DNA from: Sordariomycetes sp. S80-01Y
Lineage: Eukaryota; Ascomycota; Sordariomycetes
Direction: 5' to 3'
Length of the DNA: 64,000 bases
NCBI GenBank assembly: GCA_037042185.1
Contig: JAXQJY010000023.1
Location: forward strand, 558,001 to 622,000
The notes under the pieces were generated by a model, which made no database searches, had not been told where the DNA came from, and saw nothing but the letters and a program-made list of their open reading frames with translations. Shown in pieces: positions 27,801 through 39,800 of the stretch. A program made the position numbers and the translations under genes. Position 1 is the stretch's first letter, and every line of letters starts with the position of its first letter.

Positions 27801-30800
27801 GTTCCTGGTTTGGGAGAGATGCCCGGCCCCGTCGTGGCAACGATTCCAGTCAGGGTACAGCTTGACCAAAAACAGACCGTTTCCGCCTTCTTGAAATCGA
27901 TCCAGTCGCAAGCTACTGATATGATTGCCTATGAACAGTTTGGCATTCAGAACATCCAGAAACTTGGATCTGATATCCACGATGCTTGCAACTTCAGCTC
28001 CTTGCTGGTTGTGCAGCCGTTCCAGAAGATGGGCGAGATGGGTAGCGATTCCGAGTCGATGCTGCTCCCTCCCAACTACGGAGATGACGTGTCTGAGTCC
28101 AACCTTGAGGGCTACTTCAGCTTCCCCTTGGTCCTCCAGACGTTCATCTCCGACGAGCGCATTGGTCTGAACCTTACTTACGACTCTACAATTGTTGGCG
28201 ATCAGCAAATGACCGCTTTGCTCAACCAACTCGATCATGTCATTGCAAGCCTTCTCCAGATGGGCGACAGCCCACTTGGAGATGTGAGCACTGCGGGTGA
28301 ATGGGACCTCGAACAGGCAATGAAGAGCAACAGCGAAATACCTGACATCGTCGACTCAACCTTCCACGAGATGGTCACTAGACAGGCCGAGATCCGCCCC
28401 GATGCAGTTGCAATCAACGCTTGGGATGCGACTCTGACCTACAAGGAGCTCGACGATGTAACAGACCGCCTGGCGTCGCATCTCGTGGCATCCTGCGGAG
28501 TTCAACCCCGAGAATTCGTTCATGTGATCTTCGAGAAGTCAGCCTGGCACTTCGTATCGATCCTGGCGATCAACAAGGCCGGGGCCGCCTGGACACCTCT
28601 AGATCCCTCGCACCCAGTCCAGCGCCATCAGCAAATTGTTATGCAAAGTGGTGCAAAGTTGGCCTTGTGCTCGCCCCAAAACCATGGGCTGGCTACTAGC
28701 CTTATGGAAAGGGCCGTCCAAGTAACTTCTGACTTTGTCAAGTCCCTCAAGTCAGTTGTAGCACTACCAACGGTGTCACCGGGCGATGCCTCTTACTGCC
28801 TTTTCACATCAGGTAGTACGGGCGTCCCGAAGGGCTTCGTGATGGAACATGGGTCCGTTTGCACCAGTCAAAAAGCCATCGCGAAGCGTTTACGTTTGAC
28901 ACCCGAAGTCAACATGCTTCAATTTGCGGCCTTTGTGTTCGACTTATCTATTGGTGAGATTGTCGGCCCCTTGATTCACGGCGCCACTATCTGCGTTCCC
29001 AACGAGTCAACCCGTATGAACAATCTCACAGACTACATCCGAGATAACAACGTCACTTGGTCATATCTGACACCGGCATTCGCACGCACAATTAAACCTG
29101 AAACAGTTCCTTCTCTCGAACTGCTCCTCTTCGCGGGCGAAGCCGTGGGCCGAGACGTCTTCGAGTCTTGGTTCGGCAAGGTGAGGTTAATCAATGGGTG
29201 GGGCCCAGCAGAAACATGTTGCTTCTCTACCCTTCATGAGTGGAAGAGTGCCGATGAGTCGCCCCTGACAATCGGTCAGCCTGTCGGTGCCTTCTGCTGG
29301 GTCGTGGAACCTGGCAAGCCTCACCAGCTAGCACCCACCGGCACACTGGGTGAGGTTGTTATTCAGGGCCCAACTCTCCTTCGCGAGTATCTCTCCAACC
29401 CCGAGAAGACGGCCGAGACTACTGTCAAATCCTTGCCCAACTGGGCGCCGAACGCTAAAGTACCCCATTGGGACCGCTTTTATCTCTCCGGCGATCTCTG
29501 CTTCTATAACGACAATGGGTTCCTCGAATTCGCTAGTCGAAAGGATACCCAGGTCAAGATCAGGGGTCTTCGTGTGGAGTTAGGCGAGGTCGAACACCAT
29601 ATCCGCTCTAATCTCTCCGGAGTGCGCCAACTCGCGGTCGACGTTTTTAAAGGGGAGAAGGGAACCAATCTAGTGGCTTACTTCTGTTTCTCTGATGACA
29701 GCCGGACCGCGAGCTCCTCCACCAACTACGCCGACATGTTCCTCCCGATCGACGAGAAGCTGAACAGTCTTCTGAACTCCATGGTTGGCAAGCTGAGCGT
29801 TTCTTTGCCGCGCTACATGATCCCCACCCTGTTTGTTGCCTGCCGCTTTATGCCCTTCATCACTTCGACGAAGCTAGACAGAAACACTCTTCGCGCGGAG
29901 ACCAGCAAACTCGACCTCGAGCAATTGAACAACTACAGCCTGCTCGATGGTAAGAAGCGCGGTCCTGAGACTCCGATGGAGGCCCGTGTCCAAAGTCTTT
30001 GGGCAGAGGTCCTGAACATCCCGGCTGAATCAATCGGTCGTGATGATAGCTTCTTGCGCATCGGCGGCGATTCCATTGCTGCTATCCAGCTTGTGACTAC
30101 GCTTCGCGAGAATGGATTAACAATCAACGTCAAAGACATCTTCGACGATCCGCGCTTGTGCGCAGTAGCTGACAAGGCTGTTGAGAGTCGCGAGGCCGAC
30201 TCCGGCCAGCAGCAAGTTGAACCCTTCAGCTTGCTGAAAGTCTCACATGACACCATAGACTCGGTTGTTCGCAAGGCAGCCGGTCTAACCAGAGAGCAGT
30301 CTATCGTTGATGCCTACCCTTGCACTAGCCTGCAAGAAGGACTGATGGCTCTTTCTACCAAGCAACCCGGCTCATACATTGCTCGCTACACGTACAAGCT
30401 CTCTCCCAGTGTCGACATACACCGGGTAAAGGCTGCTTGGGAAAAGACAGTTGAGATGTGCGCGAACCTTCGCACCCGAATCGTCATGGTTGATGACCAG
30501 TGTGTGCAAGCTGTTGTCGACAACGACATTCACTGGGAGACCGTTCATACCGACAGCATCCGGGACTTCATGAGCTATGCCAAGTCCATGGAGATGACCT
30601 ACGGCTCCCAGCTAAACCGCTACGCCCTGGTTCAAGACCACACTGGCTCATACCTTGCTTGGGTCGCACATCACACTATCTACGACGGATGGACGATCCG
30701 TCTACTGATGGGCACGCTGTACTCCAACTACGCTGAGATTCAAGGATTCAATCTACAGCCGTACAGTGGTTTCATCCGCTACATCACCGAAATCGACCGT

Positions 30801-33800
30801 GACGCCGCTAAGGCCTTCTGGTCTAAGCAGCTTGAGGGAGCCAAGAAGTCAATGTTCCCACCCACAAACAGAACCAAGACTGGCAACGGAACCCGTGTCA
30901 TGACTACGACCATCAACTTCCCCCGTTCGACAGACACTTCGATTACCAAAGCCACAATTCTAAGGGCGGCTTGGGCTACTGTTCTTGCACGCTATTGTGA
31001 CGTTGATGATGTGTGCTTCGGCACCACCATCTCTGGAAGGCATGCTCCTGTCTCCGGTCTCGCTGACATGCCGGGCCCAATGATAGCTACTGTGCCCATC
31101 CGTATCAAGCTTGACCAGGAACTTCCTGTTCACAGGTTCTTGGGCGATGTACAGTCGCAAGCAGCTGAAATGATCGCATACGAGCAGTACGGCATGCAAA
31201 ATATTGGCAAGCTAGGTCCCGATGCACAGGAGGCTTGTGACTTTTCATCCCTCTTGGTCATCCAGCCATTCCAGCAGATGTTTGGAACAGCAGATGCCGA
31301 CAGTGATGAGGCTTTCATCATCCCCAACGACAATGACGGCGAACAGGAGGAGGCTGTGGAAGGCTACTTCTCCTACCCCTTGGTCGTTCAAGGACATGTT
31401 GCCGACAGCCATGTCAATCTTCAGCTGATCTACGACACCAATGTTTTGAGCAAGGAGCGGATGGAGGCCCTTTCGGCTCAATATTGCCACGTTACCGAAC
31501 AGCTTCTTTCTCTAGCGTCAGCACCTCTCAGGGATATCTCAGTCGCCGCCAAGTATGATCTCGAGAAGGCTAACGCCTTCAACCCCGAGATACCTGAGAT
31601 CGTTGACTCTACCTTCCACGAGATGGTGGCCAAGCAGGCCAGTGTTCGACCGGACACTCTGGCTATCCGAGCTCACGATGGCAACATGACCTATAAGCAA
31701 TTTGATCTGGCCGCCAACTGCCTCGCGCATCATCTCATCGAGAATGGAGTGCGCCGCGGAGATCTGGTTCACGTTTGCTTTGAGAAATCACTTTGGCACT
31801 TCGTAGCTATTCTTGCCATCAACAAGGCGGGTGGCGCATGGGTGCCCCTTGACCCCGGACACCCCGAACAACGTCAACGTCAGGTTATTCAGCAAACTGG
31901 CGCTAAGCTTGCTCTCGCATCTCCCTCCAATGTTGAGCTCTGCTCTGCATTGATTGCCAAGGTCATAAATGTCTCCGATAAGTTGAACGCCGAGCTGTCG
32001 AAGAACCGCGACGCTCAATTGGCTCCCGACGTCAAGATCTCGCCTCGGGATGCCATTTACGTCTTGTTCACATCAGGGTCAACGGGTACACCCAAAGGAT
32101 TGGTGATGGAACATGGATCAGTTATGACTTCGCAGACCGCCATCGGCAAGCGACTTGGTCTGACCGCTGAAGTGAACATGTTGCAATTCGCCGCCTTCGT
32201 TTTCGATCTTTCAATCGGCGAGATTGTCGGTCCATTGATTACGGGAAGCACATTGTGTATCCCATCAGAACACATCCGGATGAACTCCCTAACGGATTAC
32301 ATGAACGATGCAGGAGTCACCTGGAGCTACCTGACTCCCGCTTTTGCTCGTACCCTCAAGCCTTCTAGTCTACCAAAATTAGAGCTGCTGCTCTTCGCTG
32401 GCGAGGCTGTGGGCCGCGACGTGTTCGAGACTTGGTTCGGACACGTTCGTCTCGTCAATGGTTGGGGTCCAGCCGAGACCTGCTGCTTCTCGACACTCCA
32501 TGAGTGGCAGGACACGGCGGAGAGCCCCCTCACGGTTGGTAAACCAGTCGGTGGCTTCTGTTGGATCGTTGACCCTAACGACCCGCACCGCCTTGCTCCC
32601 ACGGGGACGCTTGGTGAGGTTGTCATCCAGGGACCAACTATCTTGAGGGAGTACCTGGCTGACTCTAAACGTACCGCTGACGCCGTCGTCACCTCACTAC
32701 CTGAGTGGGCCCCTCGATCCAGCCAGCTAGAGTGGTCCCGGTTCTATAAATCCGGCGATCTCTGCAGCTACAATCCAGACGGCACCATCGAGTTCTCCAG
32801 TAGGAAGGACACCCAAGTCAAGATCCGTGGATTGCGAGTTGAACTGGGTGAGGTCGAGCACCACATCCGAGCCCAGCTCCCGGGCGTGTCACAGGTCGCT
32901 GTCGATGTGTTCAAGGGTGACAAGGGTACGTCCTTAGTCACTTACTTTACATTCAATGAGAATGCCCAAGGCTCTGCGTCGGGCGAGGACATGTTCATGC
33001 CGCTTGGCCCCGACCTGCAACAACAGCTGGTGGCTATGGTAGGCGAACTGGGCGTCTCTCTGCCGAGATACATGATCCCTACGCTGTTCATTCCTTGCCG
33101 TTTTATGCCCTTCATCACCTCGACCAAGTTAGATCGAAACGGACTGCGCAACCGCCTCAATAAGCTTTCCCAGCCCGAGCTCGCCGAATATGCCCTCATG
33201 ACCGGCGAGAAGCGCGCACCCGACACAGCCACCGAGATTCAGCTCCAGAAAATTTGGTCTAAGCTGCTCGACATTCCAGAAGACAAGATCGGCAAAGATG
33301 ATGCTTTCCTTCAAATCGGCGGTGATTCGATTCTCGCCATCCAATTGGTCTCTCGTGCCCGTGAGAGCGGCATCTCAATCACAGTCAAAGATATCTTTGA
33401 TGATTCTCGATTGACAAGTGTGGCTTCGAAGGCTACTGAAATCGAAGCAGAGGCCATTGACATCGACATCGAACCCTTCAGTCTCCTGTCGAATGAACAA
33501 CACAAGGCTGTCCTATCAGAGCCAGTTCGTAACAAGTGCTCTCTGCAGCCCTCTCAAGAGATCGAAGATGCCTTCCCCGTCACATCAATCCAGGAGGGCA
33601 TGATAGCTCTTGCCGAGAAGCAGCCTGGTTCTCACGTTGCTAAGTATGTGTACAAGCTGGCCGACTTTGTCGATGTGGACCAGTTCAAGTCAGCATGGGA
33701 ACAGACTGTTTCTCACTGCGGCAACCTGCGTACCAGGATTGTGCAGATTGGTGGCCGCTCAGTCCAGCTCCTGGTGAAGAACGACATTCACTGGGAGACT

Positions 33801-36800
33801 GACGCCACTAATGTGACTTCGTTTATCAAGAGTGCCTCGACTGTTCAAATGGGCTACGGCCACCGTCTCAGCCGGTATGGCCTCATCCGAGAGGAGGACG
33901 CCAACTACTTCGTCTGGGTTATTCACCACTCTGTCTACGATGGATGGTCGTCTCAACTCATCCTCCGCACTCTTTTCGCTTGTTATTATGAGAATGAAGA
34001 CGTCGGCCTACACCCTTACGCCGGCTTCATCAAATACACTTTGAGCATTCCCGAGGAACAGTCCAAAGCTTACTGGACCGGCCAGCTTCAACACGCTCGC
34101 AAGGCTGCTTGGCCTCCGACTCAACCCAAGTCGGGAGCTAAGTCCGACAACCCCACCAAGGTGCTTATGAAGAAGATTGAGTTCCCCAAGGCTTCAGACA
34201 GTTCGATCACACGCGCGACTATCCTTCGCGCCGCCTGGGCTGCTGTATTGGCTCGCTATTGCGAGAGCGACGACGTTACTTTTGGCACATCGGTCTCTGG
34301 GCGTCAAGCACCCGTTGCGAATCTGAGCGAAATGCCCGGACCAGCCATCGCAACAATCCCTATCCGAGTCCGTCTTGATGGAGAGCAGACCATCTCGAGC
34401 TACCTGCAGAAGATTCAGAACCAGGCTCTTGAGATGATTCCATACGAACAGTATGGTCTCCAAAGAATTGCCAAACTGGGTCAAGAATTTGAAGAGGCCA
34501 TTGCCTTTTCCTCCCTGTTGGTCGTGCAGCCTGCTCAGCAGCTTGCCGGCATCGGTGGCGAAGCCCACTCCATCCTCGCTCTCGATGACAAAATCAGTGT
34601 CGAGGAGTCCATGGAAGGGTACTTCACATATCCTTTGGTGATTCAAGGACGAGTCTTTGAGGACTCCGTGGATGTCATTTTAATTTACAACCGTGATATC
34701 CTCCCCGATGCTCAGATGAACGCACTCTCTGAACAGTACACCAATGTGGTACACCAGTTGCTCTCCGAGAGCGACGAGTCTCTTGACTCGCTTTCAATTT
34801 CTGGTGGCTGGGATCTTGACAAGGCCAAAGAGCTCAACAGCCATGAGATTGAGGTATCCGAAGGCTGCTTCCACGAGCAGATCGAAGCTCGCGGTCGTAC
34901 TCAGCCTGACGCCATGGCTGTGGAATCATGGGATGCTTCATTCACCTACGATCAACTCAACCGCGCCGCGAACCGACTCGCTCGCCATCTCGTCAACTCA
35001 TATGGTGTGCAGCGCGGTGACTTGGTCCATGTATGCTTCGAGCATTGCGCCATGTTCCTCGTTTCTATCCTCGCAATCAACAAGGCGGGTGCCGCCTGGG
35101 TCCCTCTCGACCCTGCTCATCCGCCTCAGAGGAAGCAGCAAGTCGTGAGCCAGACCCAGGCCAAGCTGGCTCTGACATCTGAAGCCAACTTCGAGATGAT
35201 GAAAGATCTTGTTCCTACTATTCTTACCGTCTCGCCCACCCTTGATAAGGAACTCCAAAACAACATTGGGTCGGGTGAATATGGCCCCAATGTCACTGTC
35301 GCTCCAACGGATGTGGTTTACGTTCTCTTCACTTCTGGCAGTACAGGCATTCCCAAAGGTTTCGTTATCGAACACGGCTCTCTCTGCACTAGCCAGGCCA
35401 ACATTTGGAAGAGGCTGAAGATGCCTGTGGGCTCGATCCGCTCTTTACAATTCGCCTCGTACGTGTTCGACATGTCCGTGGCCGAAATCGCCGGTACTCT
35501 ACTCTTCGGTGGCTGTCTCTGCGTACCCGACGAAGACACCCGTATGAACGGTCTTGTTGAGTACATCAACTCGATGGGCATTACATGGGCTTACATGACT
35601 CCTGCCTTTGCTAGAGCACTCAAGCCAGACGCCCTGCCGACTCTGGAGTTCATCTTCCTGGCTGGCGAGGCCGTCACTCAAGATATTCTTGATGCTTGGT
35701 TCGGAAGGGTCAGATTAGCCAACGCCTGGGGCCCAGCTGAGATTGTCGTTGCAAGCACTGTTCACGAATACGCCTCCAAGACAGAATCACCCGCGACCAT
35801 CGGTCGACCGGTTGGAGGCTACACATGGATCGTCGACCCCGACGATCACAACCGCTTAGCGCCTATTGGAACCGTCGGAGAGATTGTCATTCAGGGTCCG
35901 ACAATTATGAGAGAATATCTCTCCAATCCTGGGAAGACAAAGGAAGCTGTTGTGGATGACATACCTGAGTGGGCTCCGCGACGTACCGAACCTGGCTGGA
36001 ACCGCTTTTACAAATCTGGTGATTTGGGGTTCTACAACGCCGATGGCACCATTGAGTTCTCATCCCGCAAGGACACACAGATCAAGATTCGTGGTCTACG
36101 CGTGGAGCTAGGAGAGGTGGAGTACCACATTTCCAAGGGACTCGAGGGCGTCGAACAAGTTGCTGTGGATGTGTACAAGTCTGATGCTGGCAGTAACCTC
36201 GTTGCCTACTTCAGCTACAGTGATATCTCGGCACCTCACAAGGATGGTTCACCCTTCGAGGAGCTCACGAAGGAGCTTCAGGGTCAAATCACCGGCCTGA
36301 TTGGCAAGCTGACGGTCTCGCTTCCGTCCTACATGGTCCCGACTATGTTCATCCCCTGCAGCTACATGCCCACAATCACCTCGACCAAGATCGACAGGGG
36401 CAAGCTCAAGGTACTGACTAGTCAGCTATCCCAGGAAGAGCGACAAATGTACGCGCTTGCGGATGCAGACAAGCGACCTCCCGAGACCGAAATGGAGTTC
36501 CGGCTTCAGAAGCTTTGGGCCGACGTATTGGGCATCTCTGCTGAGTCTATTGGCAGAGACGACTCATTCCTCCGCATTGGCGGTGATTCAATCGCTGCTA
36601 TCCAGGTGGTCACCCTCGCTCGCGAATCCGGGGTGTCTCTGAGCGTCAAAGACGTTTTCGAAGACCCCCGCCTATCCAGCGTGGCAGTCAAGTGTGTCGA
36701 GTCTGAGGCCACAAAGGTCGAGGAGTTGACACCGTTCTGCCTACTTGATGAGCAGCGTCGCAACCTTGTACTGAATACCTCCACTGAAGAGCAGTGTACC

Positions 36801-39800
36801 CTCAAGCCAGGCCAATCTATTGAGGATGCCTATCCGTGCACCTCACTCCAGGCTGGTCTCATTGCTCTTACCATCAAGCAACCCGGGGCTTACATAGTCA
36901 AGCACGTCTACAAGCTATCCAAGAACGTCGATATTGAGGCTTTCAAGTCAGCGTGGGAACAAACGGTAAAGCTTTGCTACAACCTTCGCACACGCATCCT
37001 CGATGTAGGTGGTCAGCCAATTCAGATTGTCGTCAGCAACGACTTCAAGTGGGAAGAGACTGGAGACATGAACCTGAGTGGTTTCTTGTCCGCTAGTCGA
37101 TTCTTCAACATGGGCTATGGCTCGCGTCTCAGCCGTTATGCCTTGATTGAAGAAGACGGCGATATCTACTTCGCATCCATCAACCACCACGCCGTATTTG
37201 ATGGATGGACACTCGGCTTGATACTTGATACCCTCCGCCGCTGCTACGAGGGTGTTTCTCCCGTCCCCATGGAACCCTATGCAGGCTTCATTCAGCACGT
37301 CATGAAACTCGATCATGAGGCCGCTACCAACTACTGGAAGAAGCAGCTCGAGGATGCCAGACCTGCTTCCTTCCCAACTGAAGTCAAGATTCCCGATTCC
37401 GCTTCTCCAAGGGAGAACGTCACCCGCCGCATGACCAAGCGCGTTGAGTGGCCCAAGTCCAAGATTGACGGCTCTGTTACCCGCGCCTCGGTCGTCCGTG
37501 CCGCCTGGGCAATCGTTCTCGCGCGCTATTCCGAGACCGACGATGTCACGTTCGGTGCGACCCTCAGCGGCCGCACCGCACCCGTTTCGGGCTTAGAGCG
37601 TATGCCTGGTCCGGCTTTGGCCACGGTGCCTGTCCGTGTGCGCTTGGATCCCACTCAGACAGCCCACGAATTCCTAAAGGCTGTCCAGTCGCAGGCGTTT
37701 GAGATGACTTCCTACGAGCAATTTGGCCTCCAAAATATCACAAAATTAGGCCAAGATGCCAAGGAGGCTTGCAACTTCAACAGCTTGTTCCTCGCCCAGC
37801 CAGCCCAAGGTGGATCTGGCGAGGACACTGGGGAGTCTCTCCTCAGTATGGCTGCTGACAAGCTTGACGATGCCATGGAGGGGTACTTCAACTATCCTTT
37901 AGTCGTCGAGGGCGTTCTTCTCGATGACTGCGTCGAGTTCTCGCTCATCTACAATACTTACGCGTTGACCGACGCTCGTCTCGAGGCGCTGTCAAACCAC
38001 CTCGAGCACGTCATAAATCAGCTTTTATCCGCGACCGACAAACCTCTTGCACAGATTTCCATCGCTGGCGAGTGGGATCAACAGCTAGTCGCCAAGTGGA
38101 ACAAGCACGAGCCCCAGCTTGTGCACGAGTGTCTGCATGAGCTCGTCTCCAAGCAGGCCCAGCTGGCTCCCGACAACGAGGCCGTATTCACGACCGCAGG
38201 CTCATTGACGTATGCTGAGCTTGACACTCTTTCGAACAAGCTTGCAAATCACCTCGTCCAACTTGGCGCAGGTCAAGAGTCTCTCGTACCAATCTGCTTC
38301 GAAAAGTCTTCATGGGCTATCGTTGCCATGCTGGGTGTTATGAAGGCCGGCGCTGTCTTCATTCCTCTTGACCCATCTCATCCGATCAACCGTCGCCTTG
38401 CCATCATTGAGCAAGTCAACGCGCGTATTGTTTTGGTTTCCCCTGACACTATGTCTCCTTTGGAGGGAGCTGCGTCCAGTGTTGTTGAGCTGTCCGACAA
38501 GTCAATTCTGAAGATGACCGGCGCCGGTCAATTGCCCAAGAAGACAACGCCTGATCATGCAGCGTACATTCTCTTCTCTTCTGGATCTACCGGAAAGCCC
38601 AAAGGCATAATGGTCGACCACAAGGCCATTTCCACCAGTGTCATGGGTCAAATCGATAGCTTTACAGCCGACCACGAGTCCCTCCGCTTCCTTCAATTCG
38701 CCAGCTTTGCCTTCGATGTCAACCTTTTCGAGATCTTTATTGCTCTCGCTATTGGAGGCACCGTCTGCGTGCCCACAGAAGCGGAACGTTTGCAACACAC
38801 TGCCGACTTCATCACCCGCTCACGCGCCACAGCCGCCATGTTGAGCCCTTCATTCGTGCGCACCATTAAGCCCGAACAGGTCCCTACTCTGAAGGTTCTG
38901 ATGCTCATGGGTGAGGCTCCTGGTAAAGATAATGTGGAGGCTTGGTACGGACGTGCCAAGCTGATCAACGGGTACGGTCCTACCGAGGCCTGTGTGATTT
39001 GCGTGTCGCATGTTTGGGACTCCCCCGATGCGTCCCCAACGACCATTGGACAGTCTACTGCCCACACAGCTTGGGTTGTCGAGCCTGACGATCATAAAAA
39101 GCTGACACCTGTCGGCTGTATTGGTGAGCTCCTCATCCAGGGACACGCCACTGCCCGTGGCTACATTGGAGATGAAGAACGAACCAAGTCGGTCTTCGTC
39201 GACAGCCAGCTTCAGTGGATGCCCGAATCCCTCTACCACCTCCCTGAGCGCTTTTACCGCACCGGAGATCTGGTTAGCTATAATGCCGACGGAACACTCG
39301 AGTACCACGGCAGAGGTGACACCCAGGTCAAGGTCCGTGGCCAGCGCATTGAACTCGGCGAAGTCGAAGACCGCATCAAGAAGACCTCCAACAAGGTCGA
39401 ATTTGCCGCGGCTGGAGTCATCAAGCATGACACTCGTCAAATTCTGGTGGCTTACCTGAGCTTCAAGAAGGAGCAGTGTGTCGTTGACACAGCCGGTAAT
39501 GGTCCTTTCCTGCCGATGGACTCAGCTATGCAGGAGTATCTCCTTGCACTGACGAACGATCTCAAGATGGCTTTGCCTGGCTACATGGTCCCAACTGTCA
39601 TCTTCCCTGTTCGCCAAATGCCCTTTATGGGTGCATCAATGAAGTTGGACAGGAAGGTTCTTCAGAGCATGGCCACTGGCCTCTCCCCCGCCGAGCTGGC
39701 TTCGTTCTCGTTGGCGAGCAAAATCAAGACCGATCCAACAACAGAAGTCGAGTTCGCTCTTAGGGAGCTTTGGAGCAAGATCCTCGGTCTCAGTGCTGAG

